Source: Kitagawia praeruptora (lineage: Eukaryota > Streptophyta > Magnoliopsida > Apiales > Apiaceae). From it: a stretch of 64,000 bases of DNA. Both the position numbers and the translations under genes were made by a program. Where the stretch lies: positions 127,894,001-127,958,000 of the forward strand of contig CM075346.1 in assembly GCA_037693485.1 (NCBI GenBank). Reading direction: 5' to 3'. Shown piece by piece: positions 23,259 through 35,492 of the stretch. Every line of letters begins with the position of its first letter. Position 1 is the first letter of the stretch. The notes below the pieces were generated by a model. The model did not search any database and was not told the origin of the DNA. It saw nothing but the letters and a program-made list of their open reading frames with translations.

Positions 23259-24240
23259 GACTTAGGCAGCAAAAAACACGTCATAGCATAAGAAGGTAAA
23301 GATTGAGCCACATTTCTGATTAGGACTGTCTTCCCCGCTCTCGAAATTGGCTTTGACCTCCAACTTTCTATACGCTTACAAACTCTCTCCTTCAAAAAAC
23401 CAAACACTTTCTTTTTCGATCTCCCAACTAAAGATGGCAGTCCCAAATAGTTGCTGTTAGAAATATTACCATAAACTCCCAACACCCAATATATTTCTAT
23501 TTGCTTATCACGTCTAACATTAGAGCTAAAAAAAATGCCAGACTTCGAGTAGTTCACAGCTTGACCTGAAACACCCTCATACGCATCTAAAATACTCTTC
23601 ACCTGAATTGCTTCCTCCGTAGATGCCTTGAAAAACAAGAAGCTGTCATCAGCAAACAACAAGTGAGTTATTTCCGGAGCATCTTGACTGATACGACAAC
23701 CATGTACTCTTCCTTCCTGAGCTGCATTGTCCAGTAAATTAGAGAGCCCTTCCACACAGAAAAGAAATAAATACGGGGAGAGTGGATCTCCTTGCCTTAA
23801 ACCCCTCTTCGGACAGATTGAACCAACACTCGAACCATTAAAACACACCTCGTATGAAACTGTTGTCACACATCTCATTATCCAATTCACCCATTTAGAA
23901 CAAAAACCCATATCATACATTCTCTGCTTCAAATATCCCCAATTCACCCTGTCATAAGCTTTACTAATGTCTAACTTTAAAGCAACACTCCCCTCCTTAT
24001 TCCTCTTTTCCCCTCGCATATGATGAATAACTTCAAATGCAACAAGAATATTATCTGATATGCACCGACCCGGAACAACGCAGATTGTTTTTCCGATATA
24101 AGAGTTGGCAATATATTCTTCAACCTATTTGCAAGGACTTTTGCCATAACCTTATACAAGACGTTACACAAAGCTATAGGGCGAAAATCTTTAAGAGAAC
24201 ACGCATTATCCTTCTTAGGAATTAAGACAACATTTGTACT
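23259..24240 (-). pseudogene. L1-type LINE reverse transcriptase fragment
   Basis: Minus-strand remnant of ORF2. In protein order: VVLIPKKDN, DFRPIALCNVLYKVMAKVLANR, EKQSA, a 1-bp deletion near 24090 that shifts the frame, then MRGEKRNKEG, LKLDISKAYDRVNW (catalytic Asp), GLRQGDPLSPYLF, and FADD at 23645-23656 (the other two catalytic Asp). It ends in the thumb region (SLPSYAMTCFLLPKS). Both ends are truncated: the left end joins the TACA array directly and there is no poly(A). It is absent from the corresponding place in copy 2 (47694), so it marks the junction between the two duplicate copies. Confidence 0.9.
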
Positions 24241-24562
24241 ATAAGTTATTACTAATTTTGACGAGATGTACTCTTTGGTGGTAGTTTTTGATATGCCAAG
24301 GTGTTTTTGTTTCATTTTAGTTAGTAAAATTATTTTGTTAGTAGATTAGTAATATTTGAGAATTGAGATTACATTTTATAAGTTCACTATTTTGTTTTCA
24401 TCTTCTTTTGAAAGATCAGTACTTTTGAATGCAAGTTTGGTTACTGTGAATTTTGTCGATTTTATCATTTCAATTCTATTTAGTCAATTTTTATTTTTTA
24501 AATTATTTTTTCAGTTACCGGTTTAAATGCTAACTTTATGTTCTTTTTTAATTAGTATTAAA
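24241..24562. other. A+T-rich spacer at the duplication junction
   Basis: No gene or element recognised. Probably part of the unique spacer between copies, or the left edge of the duplicated unit. Confidence 0.4.
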
Positions 24563-26237
24563 CTAGCGTAACAGCCCGTGCAAGGCACGGGCCTCTACGT
24601 GAAGGTCTCTAATTTTGTTCTAAAAAAGAAGGCAGTGATTGGTTTAATAATTTTTGAACTGAAAACTCGTAATTATGAAATTGTAATATGAGTAGTGATA
24701 TGTGTTAATACTGAATGCCAATAAGGACTGTAAATACACGCCAACAATAATATTGTTGAGTATGATGTACAATTTTGAGTTATGAATAGGATCTTGTAAT
24801 TATAAATTTGAGAAAGTAAGATGATAATCTTTGTCTTTCCATAGTGATAGACATTGGTTTCCATATCAACACGATTACAACTGTCCACAATCCTTAAAAT
24901 ATGTTAATGTCATCTCTATTGCAAATCTATAATGCAATGTTCTCACACCGGTCATGAACCTACAAAAACAAAATTCCTATAGGAAATAGACCGAGGTTGC
25001 AAAGAAGATTTTGAAAAAAAATGGCATGTAAACAAATAATAAATTACAATTCATATCCTTCTACATCAGATAAACATAGAAGAAACATATTATGCTAGTA
25101 ATCTTTTTAATATATCCAAAAGCAGATTAAGTATTACGTAATATTTCGCATCACGTTCTTTCAGGATAAATGTAAACTTGAAGATATATGGTTAACAAAA
25201 AAAAATTCAACTAAATTGTATTTTATTTTAAACAACAACTTCTTCTGTTGTCTCTAAACGGACTCCACTGTCTCTCCTCCGATACATGAGAGTCGACTCT
25301 CAATCTTCTTAGTCGTCGTCGGCCACCCCTCTTCTCCATTGTCCCCCATCAAACCACCCTCCAATCCTCTTTTCAATCATCTAATCTCAGTTTCTTGTTT
25401 TGCTCCAGTTTTTAAATAAAAATCGAACCAAAGCCAAACATCTAGAATTTATTTCTCAGATCTATCTTGGTTTTGAGTTCGATTCCGCAAATTAAAAATA
25501 CCTTTAAATTCAAATTCTCCTCCTTAACATCATACCAAAATTTGGTGTCATTCCGAGGTCATTGAATTTTGGATTTTAGTCTCGTCTTTCGACGTGGGTT
25601 TGACTTTGCTACCATTTTATTGGGAGGTTAATGTCAGTTTTGTTATTGCTGGTATGGGTTTTATTGTTGGTTACTTTGAAAATGATTTATGTGGTTTTGT
25701 GGGAGATCTATAATGCGTGCATTGGATTTGGGCTGGTATCGGATATTGCAAGAGCTTACTTTTCACAACTAATATTTGTTCATCTTTTGAGATCTATCTC
25801 TTTCGGCATGTCTATAGCTGGTTTTCGGCATGTAGATAGCTGGAGTGTTTCTGATTATTGGACTTTCGGCATGTCTATAGCTGGTTTTCGGCATGTAGAT
25901 AGCTGGGGTGTTTCTGAACATTGGACTACAGGTGATGCGTATGTGAGGGTCATTTGTGATATTACTGGTTCCAGGATTGGTGCAGGCTTGATTGATCGGG
26001 AAACCACTCAAATCTTTTTTAATTCGAAGAATATTGTTATTCATGATGTAAAACAGTCTGTACACATAAGCGGCTATTTGGTTAGCTCGTTTATTTGTTT
26101 CCATTCAGATTGTAGTGTTAGTTTATGGGTTTGTCTTGATTGTGATTTGGTCGATGCAAGTTAATTACATTTTCTTGTTTGTCAAAAAAAAAATCTAAAT
26201 TGTATTTTATTTCAATAATTTAATATATACATAGAGA
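24563..26237 (-). mobile_element. Candidate non-autonomous Helitron carrying the retrosequence
   Basis: On the minus strand the left end is a textbook Helitron 3' terminus: an 8-bp-stem hairpin GCCCGTGC-CTT-GCACGGGC (24574-24592), then TGTTACG, then CTAG (24563-24566), followed by T. A matching 5' end is proposed at 26237, where the minus strand reads A|TCTCTATGTATATATTAAAT. The span is 1675 bp, about 690 bp without the 966-bp retrosequence and its target repeat. The 3' end is well supported; the 5' end is an inference. The copy-1 counterpart ends at 843. Confidence 0.5.
25229..26194 (+). mobile_element. Poly(A)-tailed retrosequence with 18-bp target-site duplication, copy 2
   Basis: A 966-bp insert lies between perfect 18-bp direct repeats CTAAATTGTATTTTATTT at 25211-25228 and 26195-26212. 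A run of A directly precedes the right repeat, which is the signature of LINE-machinery (target-primed) insertion. The 5' part is C/T-rich like a plant 5' leader. An open frame of 177 codons (25631-26164) contains two tandem 60-bp repeats. No reverse transcriptase or recognised domain is visible. It could be a processed retrogene, an internally deleted LINE or a long SINE-like element; the sequence does not decide. Confidence 0.65.
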
Positions 26238-26848
26238 TAAATGTTTGTAATTTTTTTAAATCCAGACTTAGTAAGATTCATGCATAACCAAGAATTTTAT
26301 CTTAACATTTTATTTTCCATGTTAATCATTTATAATGACAAAGAGAGTATAAATTATTTTAGAAAATATAAACAACTGAAGAGTACATTCTAAAAAAAAT
26401 TATTAAAAAATGGATGTGATGAATATATAAACATGGATATTGTATAATTTAAAACTAATTTTAAAACTAATTTTCTTAATTTAGAATGATAGAAGTAATG
26501 AATAATGAAATACATTGCATATACTATATTCCTTATATTGGATCAAATTTCAGTATTATTTTTAGGTATCCATTATCAACTAATTCAAATAAAGTATGAT
26601 CAGAGATATAATAAAATATAAATATAAATAACATATTTAATATATTTAATCGAAAACATACAGGTGTATTAAAATTTATAAGATGATTAAGTATATAGAT
26701 AAATAAAACTACGAAAACTGAAAAAACGAAATTATATAAATAATGTAAACTAACATTTTATTTACTCAAAAGTGAAAACAAAAATGAAAATAAGTTAAGT
26801 AAAAATAGCGTGATATCTTACAAGATTTTTAAGAAAACTCGAAAAGTA

Positions 26849-27074
26849 ATGTAATATAGTGGTTGTATCATGAACCTCTTAAAACGAAATCGGTGGCTCG
26901 ACTCCGAAAACTAATCCAAATTCTTCCATTTTTTACATGGATTTTAAAGGGTGGTACAATTGTTATTTCCAAACAATGAGGGTGAAATAGTAATTTTATA
27001 AGCAATTTATTGGCACTTTTTGCACTTGTATTGAGATTTAATATATAGTTGAAATAAAAAAAATTGGACAAAAG
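26849..27074 (+). mobile_element. SINE-like unit 1, copy 2
   Basis: Copy-2 counterpart of 1455-1680, with no differences noticed inside the unit. Same degenerate tRNA-like head and shared body. Confidence 0.5.
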
Positions 27075-27121
27075 GAGATAAATGTGGTTTATCTAATAAG
27101 ATTTTTAAAATGTACTCAAAA

Positions 27122-27340
27122 CTAAGTGTAGCATAATGGTTAAGGCATGAGACTAAGAGTGGAAGGTCATGGGTTCAATTCTCAACATTAACATAGTTTC
27201 AACTAATTTTTACACTAATATTTAAAGGGTGGCACTTTTGTTAATTTTCAACAAATAGGGACAAAACAGTAATTTCATAGCCAATAAAATGGAACTTTTT
27301 GCCCTTGTGTTGATGTATAATATATAGTAATAGATGAGGT
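27122..27340 (+). mobile_element. tRNA-derived SINE-like unit 2, copy 2
   Basis: Counterpart of 1728-1955 with the same A- and B-box-like motifs. It lacks one 9-bp unit (AGTAATAGA) in the tail, a replication-slippage type difference. Confidence 0.6.
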
Positions 27341-28265
27341 ATTTAATTTGGAGTTACTTTTTTCAAATTTGATGATTGATTTCTTAATTAATGAATTGTA
27401 ATTTTGAGTTACTTTTTTCAACTTTGGTGATTGACTCCTTAAAATTCTTATTTGACGTGATTTATTTTCCTTATTGGTTTTCATATATTAAGTGTTTTTC
27501 ATTAAAATTTCTTGTTTAGTGTCTTTTAATTTTGTAAAATAAGGATACCACTAATTTAGGATTTAGTTTAATGTTTGAATACTCTTTCCTTGTTTAATTT
27601 AGCATTTAGTTTTGTACCTGAATTATGTAATTCATGAAGGTCATGGAAGATGACTTTATTGTGCCTTAATGAGGTATTAAGTACCATTTATGGTGGTTGG
27701 AGCATACCAAATATTTCGTGATTGGTGTATACCAAAATTTATGTTATAAGTTTTAAGTTAGCTAAAATCAGGAATGGTTTGTTTTACGTTTGACTTTTAT
27801 CAAGATTTTGATTTACAAGTTTATTATATAAATCGTAGCAATGATTTGGGACCTAATTTAAAGTTGGTAATTATAATTTTCTATTTTTATAATTGTTTAA
27901 TGTTTTAAATATTCTTATCTTGTTTACGTGATTCTAATAACTTTTTAAATCAAGCATTTACTTGCTGAGGTAGTAATTATTTATTTTATAAATATCGAAT
28001 ATTAGAATGCAATTTTATTTTATATGGTTCTTGATTTACATGTCTAATAAAAGGAAACCTTTTTAGTCAAAATTCATATTAGTTTTAATGTAATTAATAC
28101 CATGTTTTTGGTTATTATTTAATATGTGAGTTTTAAAAATTATCTATTATTGTGTTAGATATCTAACCAAAAGGATCCCCTTTAATTAAAAGTCAACATC
28201 TATTTTGTCAAAGTTCATAATAGTTTTAATATACTTGATCTTAATTTTATTCCTTTCTTAACGGT

Positions 28266-28845
28266 TTGTTTTGGTAACTTGCAGTTTTAATAGCATCAAA
28301 GAAGTTTTAAGAAAATTCAGTTTTGTCTTTTAAAATGAAGTTTTTTCAAAATGAAGTTTTGGAGCAGTCAAGGTGCAAGGTGCAGAGTAAATCTTTGACA
28401 AACGAGAAGTTAAATATCAACAAGAAAATTTGAAAAAGACTCGGTTTTGACTTCAAGAGGAAGTAATGGAGCGAGTAAAAAAGAAGACAAGTCTGCAAAA
28501 ACAACTGATGGCAATGCGGACTCACAAAAGTAACAAGTTCTAGTTTTATTTAGTAATCACTTTGTATAACGATGTATTTTTACTTTTTTGAGGGCACTCT
28601 TTTTCCCCCCTTGAGTTTTTTCCCATAGGATTTTGCTCTTGTGGGGTTTTAACAAGGCTCTTATTTGTGGGGTTTACTTTTCAGATTTGAAGATCTTATT
28701 GTCAAAATGTTCGGGGGCAACATGCGTGCTATTCGGTTAGATGATGAACTTTCTGGAACGAAAGAAACCTTTTTCTCTGATCATTGTATTTCGATACAAT
28801 TCATGTACGTGAAGGTAAGTTTTGTCAAAAAAAAAAAAAAGACCT
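28266..28845 (+). mobile_element. Possible retroelement 3' remnant, copy 2
   Basis: Counterpart of 2881-3460, with the A-run one base shorter. Same uncertainty. Confidence 0.3.
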
Positions 28846-29031
28846 ACCTTTTAATCATAAGTATCTCTCATTCCTTACTTGAAAAGAAGATGTTTCCTCA
28901 AAACAATAATTAGATGTAACCTCATTCACAAGACAAAATGAATCACATTAATAAAGTTTACTTTAAAGAGGAAGAAAAAGACGAATAAATATTTTAAATA
29001 GGTGCAGCACTTTAGACATGCACAGAGTATA

Positions 29032-29558
29032 TACAGTCGGCAATTTCGTACACGATACAAAAATACGATACGAAAATTATAAGTTTGGGTTGATCTTTAC
29101 GGTACACGAACAGGAAAGTACACGAACACGAAATTGAAATTACACGGATAAATTTAGTGTCGGTTTTGGGTTTACCCTTGGGTACACGACACGAAACGAA
29201 AACACACGAAATAAATAAATATTTAAATAATTTTATTAAAATTATACCAATAAATATTTTAATATAATATTATATATATAATTTTTACATAAGATAATTA
29301 CAAAATAGTTTCAAATTATAGTTTCACAAGACTTGAGCACACTTGATTCTTTATGACATATTGACTTAAGACTGGACTAGTAAAAATTTAATATTTAAAT
29401 ATTTTTATTCAAAAATTACACGAAACACGACACGAAATGTACACAAAATAAAGGTAAACGAACACGAAACGAAACGAATCCTTAACGGATCAGTTTTGGA
29501 TTTGACATTACGTATACGAAACACGAAAGTATACGAAACGAACGAATTGTCGGCTCTA
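29032..29558. mobile_element. hAT-like MITE, ACACGAAA-rich family, copy 2
   Basis: Same 527-bp element and 8-bp target duplication (AGAGTATA) as 3648-4174, so the insertion predates the segmental duplication. Confidence 0.8.
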
Positions 29559-30154
29559 AGAGTATATGCAAGTAATAAAACAGCCCGAGTAACAACTGGT
29601 TTGCTAAATTCTTCTAGCACTATTATCAGCGAAACGTAATCCAAGAAACAAGAGAACTTCAAGATCAGGAAAGTAAAAGGTGAAAGACAACAAACTTCCA
29701 AGTGCTGACAATCACTTGCTGGAAGATAAGTATTTAAAGACAAATAAACTCAAATCCTTCCATAGGAAATCACATAATTGGTATTGTACTTTATAATTTT
29801 TGAAAACATAAAAAAGTCCTGATATGGATAATTTAAGCTGCAGCCCAAATATCATACAGATTGAGTCGAAACACAAAATCTTGTTTAATTTGTAGGGCTT
29901 CGACCAACTTCCAAGTTCCAATAGCCATAGCACATTACTTACTTGCATATCTAATTACTGTATAAAGTATAAACTGATATACTTAATACTTCTAATAAAA
30001 CTGTTTGGCTATTCACTATTCTACCGGCTGGAAAGATGGGAGACATGCGAAAGGACTTCATACAACTGAGCCTTGAGGCTACAAACAGTAGGCTAACAAA
30101 TTCAATGAACAATAAAAGGAACTATTTCATCTTAATTCTGGTGACAATATCTAA

Positions 30155-32513
30155 TTAAAAAACATGAGAAACCACATAATCCACAGGATAGGCGTCAGTT
30201 ACAGCAGCAACTGGTTCCCGTGCTGAAATGATTCGTCACATACAGTAAGAAATTAAAAACAATAAAAAAAAGATATTTCAACAATAAACTATAAGTTCAG
30301 CATGATAACACCCCAGAGATATCTCATAAAGGAGTTCTGAAAATGTGTTCATAACCCTGAGACTACTTCAGAATTCTACATACTATATCAATCCGAGACT
30401 GCATTTTTCCAGTCCCTAGATGACTTGGCCTGGCAGTGTGCATACAGAAAGAGCAACACCCATCGTCCCGAACATCTCAGATACATGTTTTGCTTCTGAA
30501 GAAACACCAGCGAGAGAAAGGCCAGAAGCAGCTCCAGCAACCTGCACTACAAGAACCAAAATAAAATAAAGCAGATATTGGTACTATAAAATTCCTTTGC
30601 TAATCTTACTCAAATTTTCTTGTACTAGCACCAAAGAACCCTTGGTTTTCCCACATAGAAATGGATTGGCAATTACAAATGCAAAAGAGAATAATTTAAG
30701 ATAATATAAACATCCTGAGTGTGTAGAAGAGAAAGTTAGAAGTGAGAACATTATTTATTAAAAAAAGGAATCATGGTAACATGCAGGTATTCGGATATCT
30801 GTAAGATTTAAATTTTTATGCACACAATCTAATATTGAAAAATTCAAATAAAAAAACAAGCAGCAAAAAAAAATTGATCTGTCAACACTCTCCATCAAGT
30901 TATTTTTAGAAAAGGATCCAGAAAAATAAACAAACAAAAAGTTACTAGTGTGCCAAAATCATGTCACTGTTGCATATATGATTTTTTAACATGTCAAATT
31001 AAATTTCTGTATGTGGATTAAAAAGCATCAAGCTAAGTCTAAGGATTGTATTTTTAACATTGACATTGATGACCTTACGTCCCTAATTGTAAAATAAATA
31101 AGTAAAAGTTGTCAAACAAAATAGAATGCAGAGGACGAAGTATTACTTTGAATTTTGATCATGTCGGTTAAGTATCTTTATGCTATATATATTTCTTAAA
31201 ATTTTTATTTAAGATCCATAATATTTAGGAATTAAGGACAGCCCCGATATTATAGAAATTACTTTCAACATGTTTATATATTTATATAGACAAAGGGAAA
31301 GATAGGGATACATATTTATATAGGGAGGAGGCAACACACCCAGTTCTTGCCCCCATGTCATTCTTCGCAGAAGAAATGAAGATAATCATACCAAAAGATA
31401 TTTCAATGTAATTTTTTGGTGCATAACTATACAATGGAATAACATAAAGATCATCAAACCTAATGACTAAATGTCTGCCAAACCTCTTCATCCAGCTAAG
31501 CCTCTAGATGGTGACAGAGCACAATTATCTCCAACAAAAACTATCTCTATGGCACAAATCAACTAATACTTTATTACATTTCAATTTCCTATGTTGAGAT
31601 GTGATAGTTTTATGTTTATTACTTACAGAGATCTTTTTTCATAAATGCACCGTATAAAGAGGATGAATAGTTCACAGAGATATATACATCTACTTTGTAG
31701 CCCTAGAATTTTGCTTGGTTAGCGGCCAAACTAAAATTTAGTCAATCCCTGGTATAGTTCTGACATAACGAGGATTAATATCTTATAAAATATGTTAGTC
31801 TCAGATTAATTGACCTCCACTACCCTTTTCTAGCCTCCACCAACCCTCCGACATCAGTAGAAATGCCTAATCTCAAAGTAAATTAGACTTGAGAACTCAA
31901 GTTTTGACACATACTCCTAGCAGTTGAGTGTCCTATTATTCATCCTCCTTGTCTATAGTTATGTACTTATGTGAATGTCACGTAGAGCAGAAAACTCAAA
32001 CATATGGAGTTGCTGAACATAGGAGAAATTAATAATATCCAGAATTTCACAAGTCATAATATCTTGACCAAAAGGAGGCATCCCATAGACCATTTATAGC
32101 TCGAATGCCATAAAATATTAGACAAAGTGAACTAGCGAGAATAATTCATGTTTTTGCTACTCTATGTGCCCCATATTAGTATCTTGGACATTTTTGGGTC
32201 AATGTAACCATTTTTAGATAAATGTTTAAGCTGCCTATATACTACCGGAGTACCCGGTTAATATGATAAAAACTCGTTTGACCAGGTATGGGACTAAAAA
32301 TTAATATATATTAATTCTAGACCTTGATCGTCCATAAAATAAAAACCAGACAGAATATAGGAGGGGGGAGTATAAGATCAAGTGGCAGAAGACCTACACA
32401 TCAAAAATAACATCAACTGATACTAATGCAAATATATCTCCCCATACAGCAGCTGTGAGAATCCTCTACTACTATAAATCCAGCATGGGTATGCTCAAGG
32501 CCACTTCCACCTC
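30155..32513 (-). pseudogene. Dihydroxyacetone kinase (DAK1 domain) pseudogene, copy 2
   Basis: Counterpart of 4771-7129 at a constant offset of 25384 with the same stops and frameshifts. The gene was therefore already a pseudogene before duplication, or before the left half of the two copies was last homogenised. I saw no lesion private to either copy. Confidence 0.85.
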
Positions 32514-34177
32514 CTGTAAAACAAGCTGAGTAGTTAAATGGCATTTATGGAAATAACACCACATCCTTTCTAGTGCTATTTTAGGAATATCTTAACTAGC
32601 ATTTATGAAAATAACACCATATCCTTTCTAGTTCTATTTAGGAATAGCTATGCACATTCATTAGCTACAGTCATAATACTTTATAAATTATATGTCAAAG
32701 AGCAAGTCCACTGCTAACGCTAAAATGGTTTTAGCTACCAAGTACTGTTATACTTGTATAAAAAAAATATAGCTACTCAAGTACTGTCATATTTGCACTA
32801 CAAAATATTTCCCTCCTTTTTTCTATCAGAAAATAAGGTAGCGAGGATGGCTATAGCCATCTTCGGACCAGTCATCAATTTATGCAATCAACTGTAGCTA
32901 TGCATTAGGATTTAGGCCTATGTTTTAGATGACGTGAATTTCATGGTCAATTACCAAATCAATTCTACGAGTTAGCTTGTACAAAAATATAAAAATGGTA
33001 CATCAAAGGGCTAAAGTAGATGAGCGAAAATTCCCGAGGATAAACTGAAAGGGCAAGAAAATCACTTTTTCAAATACAAAGGAAATTTATAGAAAAAATT
33101 AAATTTGACGAAACTGGAAAGAAATTAAACAATGCAGCATGGCTCAAGAATTAAAAATGTTTTGGCTACCACATTGGCATGCTACAGCATGAGAATGTGT
33201 GGCTTAACATACTCATCTAAGTCACACATTCCAAGGATGCAACCAAGCGATAGAGTCAATATGCATTTCAAACACTACAAAATCTTGGCAAAATGCTCTA
33301 TATAACTAGTAGCCTTATGCCTCTGTATATCGCTTGTTTAAAGCACCAAACTATGAAGAGAGCTTACTAAGAAGGCACTTACAAAAAATTAAAATGCCAT
33401 TTATTGATTTGTATACAAAAAATACATTGGCATGAAAACAAATTATACAGATGTAAAGTTGTAGCTAAACAATTAATTAATGAAAGACAAATCCATATCT
33501 CGTAGAGAACTGGTTTCACATTTAAACTCATTTAATATTACACATCACAATCTACGGAAGATGAAAAATGCACGCTTAGGACTACGGGTGTAAGGCACAG
33601 GGTTAGAGGGTTAATGATCTTTTAGAATGGAGATCTGGGGGAAGTAACCAAGTAAGCAGAATTATTTGAACTCTTTTTGTTAAAGGCCTAAACTGAAAGG
33701 GCAGGGCAAACAGAATTTTGGTTAAGCAGACTAAAGTAGGGTGCAATTATGAAGTAGGAATTCGTAAGGTAAGCGAGAGAGTGTTCAATAGTAGGGATAC
33801 CTCTCTTTACATACAATGGAAAAGACAAAAGAGGCAAGAAGCAGAAAAGGCATTTAAGACAATGTGAATGAAAATACAGTTTCCATCACCAGGACACTGG
33901 AGATATGGCTTCCTTTTTCTATCTACCTTCCCAAATAAACTAGGCAAAAAATGTAAAAACTATCACCATAGATTCCTAGAATGCCAACATTAAACCACCC
34001 CTCTAAGCTAACAAGGATTTAGGCATTGAATGCCTCATTGGCATCTCGAGTGCTTTAAAGCAGTTCTCTACACCTCTGGACCTTATCAGGCAGCTACGAA
34101 TATAAAAGAAACATTCACTAAGAGTCTTAGACTATACGCATTCAAAATGAATAGGCTTTACAGCTAGAGGAGCTTAC

Positions 34178-34315
34178 AAATGAGGTAAATTCTTTTTCAA
34201 AGGCAACCTTTTGCACGACTCTCACTGAACTGCCGCCGATAAGTATGTTATTCCCTCCACTTCGATGTGAGCTACCACTACTTCTGAGTTTGTAAACTGC
34301 ATACTTCCTGAACAT
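34178..34315 (-). CDS. Possible 5' coding exon of an unidentified gene, copy 2
   Basis: Same 46-codon stretch as 8796-8933 with the same GTAAG donor and one silent substitution. Evidence for a real gene is equally weak. Confidence 0.25.
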
Positions 34316-34650
34316 CACAATGATTCACTGGATAAACATTTTATCCGTCTTTAAACTAGAATCAATCTATACGATCTTCACCAAATATCACCAAAAACAT
34401 TGTTTTAACACTACGAATGAAACAGAATGTAATAATACAAAAACTCTATACGATCTTCACCCGAATATTGAGGAAATCCCACCAAAAACATCGTTTTAAC
34501 GCTACTAACAAAACACAATGTAGTAAAACTCCACCGCCCTCCCTCCCCAACCACCACCAACGATACTAATGATTCTCCGAACCACCCCCATCCTCACTCA
34601 ACCATCACTGTCCACCAAAACCAATTTTTAAAATAATCTGAAGCTATTAC

Positions 34651-34749
34651 CACTTAACAAGAACCCTAACCCCCAATTTTTATCACTTAACAAGAACCCT
34701 AACCCCCAATTTTTATCACTTAACAAGAACCCTAACCCCCAATTTTTAT
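34651..34749. repeat. 33-bp minisatellite with telo-box, 3 units (copy 2)
   Basis: Three 33-bp units of the repeat seen twice at 9263-9328. Just upstream, copy 2 also has a 6-bp insertion (AAACCA-type) near 34617-34624. Confidence 0.9.
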
Positions 34750-35169
34750 CCTGGACAAAATTCATTAAATTAATCACAAATTAACACTATCCACCCTACG
34801 AATACATGAATAATCACCGTAAGATGTATATATACCCTATCCACATTCTCGAGCTTAATTAACAAAATAGAAAAGAAAAGAAGCTGTGTATTACTCTCGT
34901 AAAAGATAAATTGACACACAAATTAGCTTCCAAATCCACTAGATACTCATTTACTATGACAAATCATAATGAAACTCTAAATCTAGAAATTAGTAATAAA
35001 TTACTAAACTCGAACAGCGCACAGCCTTGTATAAATTCAATTGTAGCCCTAGAAGAAATACATATATACAACATATATTAGTGATAAGGAACTAGATATC
35101 TTTGGGAAGACGAAAACAAAGGGATGGAGATGTAAAATACATACATACAGTATATAATAAACTTATCTG

Positions 35170-35172
<3 letters not shown>

Positions 35173-35205
<33 letters not shown>

Positions 35206-35218
35206 GAGAGAGAGAGAG
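35173..35218. repeat. (GA)n microsatellite in promoter region, copy 2
   Basis: Same interrupted GA tract and length as copy 1, upstream of the gene at 35493. Confidence 0.9.
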
Positions 35219-35356
35219 TAAAAACTTTAGAGATATAAAGTCAATTAAAAAGTTAGTCGTATAAAAAAAAAAGAATAAAAGAAATACAAACACCGCCATA
35301 TTCAAATTAGAATTAAGTAACGACCTTCCCTCCACTCCCGTCTCCCTCCCTCTGCA

Positions 35357-35364
35357 TATATATA
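35357..35364 (+). promoter_or_regulatory. Candidate TATA box of the 395-residue gene, copy 2
   Basis: Identical promoter-proximal sequence to copy 1 (offset 25421). Confidence 0.5.
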
Positions 35365-35492
35365 CATAACAGTCACCTCCATCACCAATCACCCACACAC
35401 ATTTCAAAACTCCATCACTAACACAACTCCATTACTTACAAACTGTTTCTCACCTCTCCATCCTCTCCTCTCTCTTGACATTTTATTGCATA

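Noticed and set aside
1..25394. The whole 25-kb unit as one giant Helitron (3' end at 24563)
   Set aside because: A 5' terminus giving a small element exists at 26237, and no Helitron 5' end pairs with it beyond 47 kb in the right orientation.
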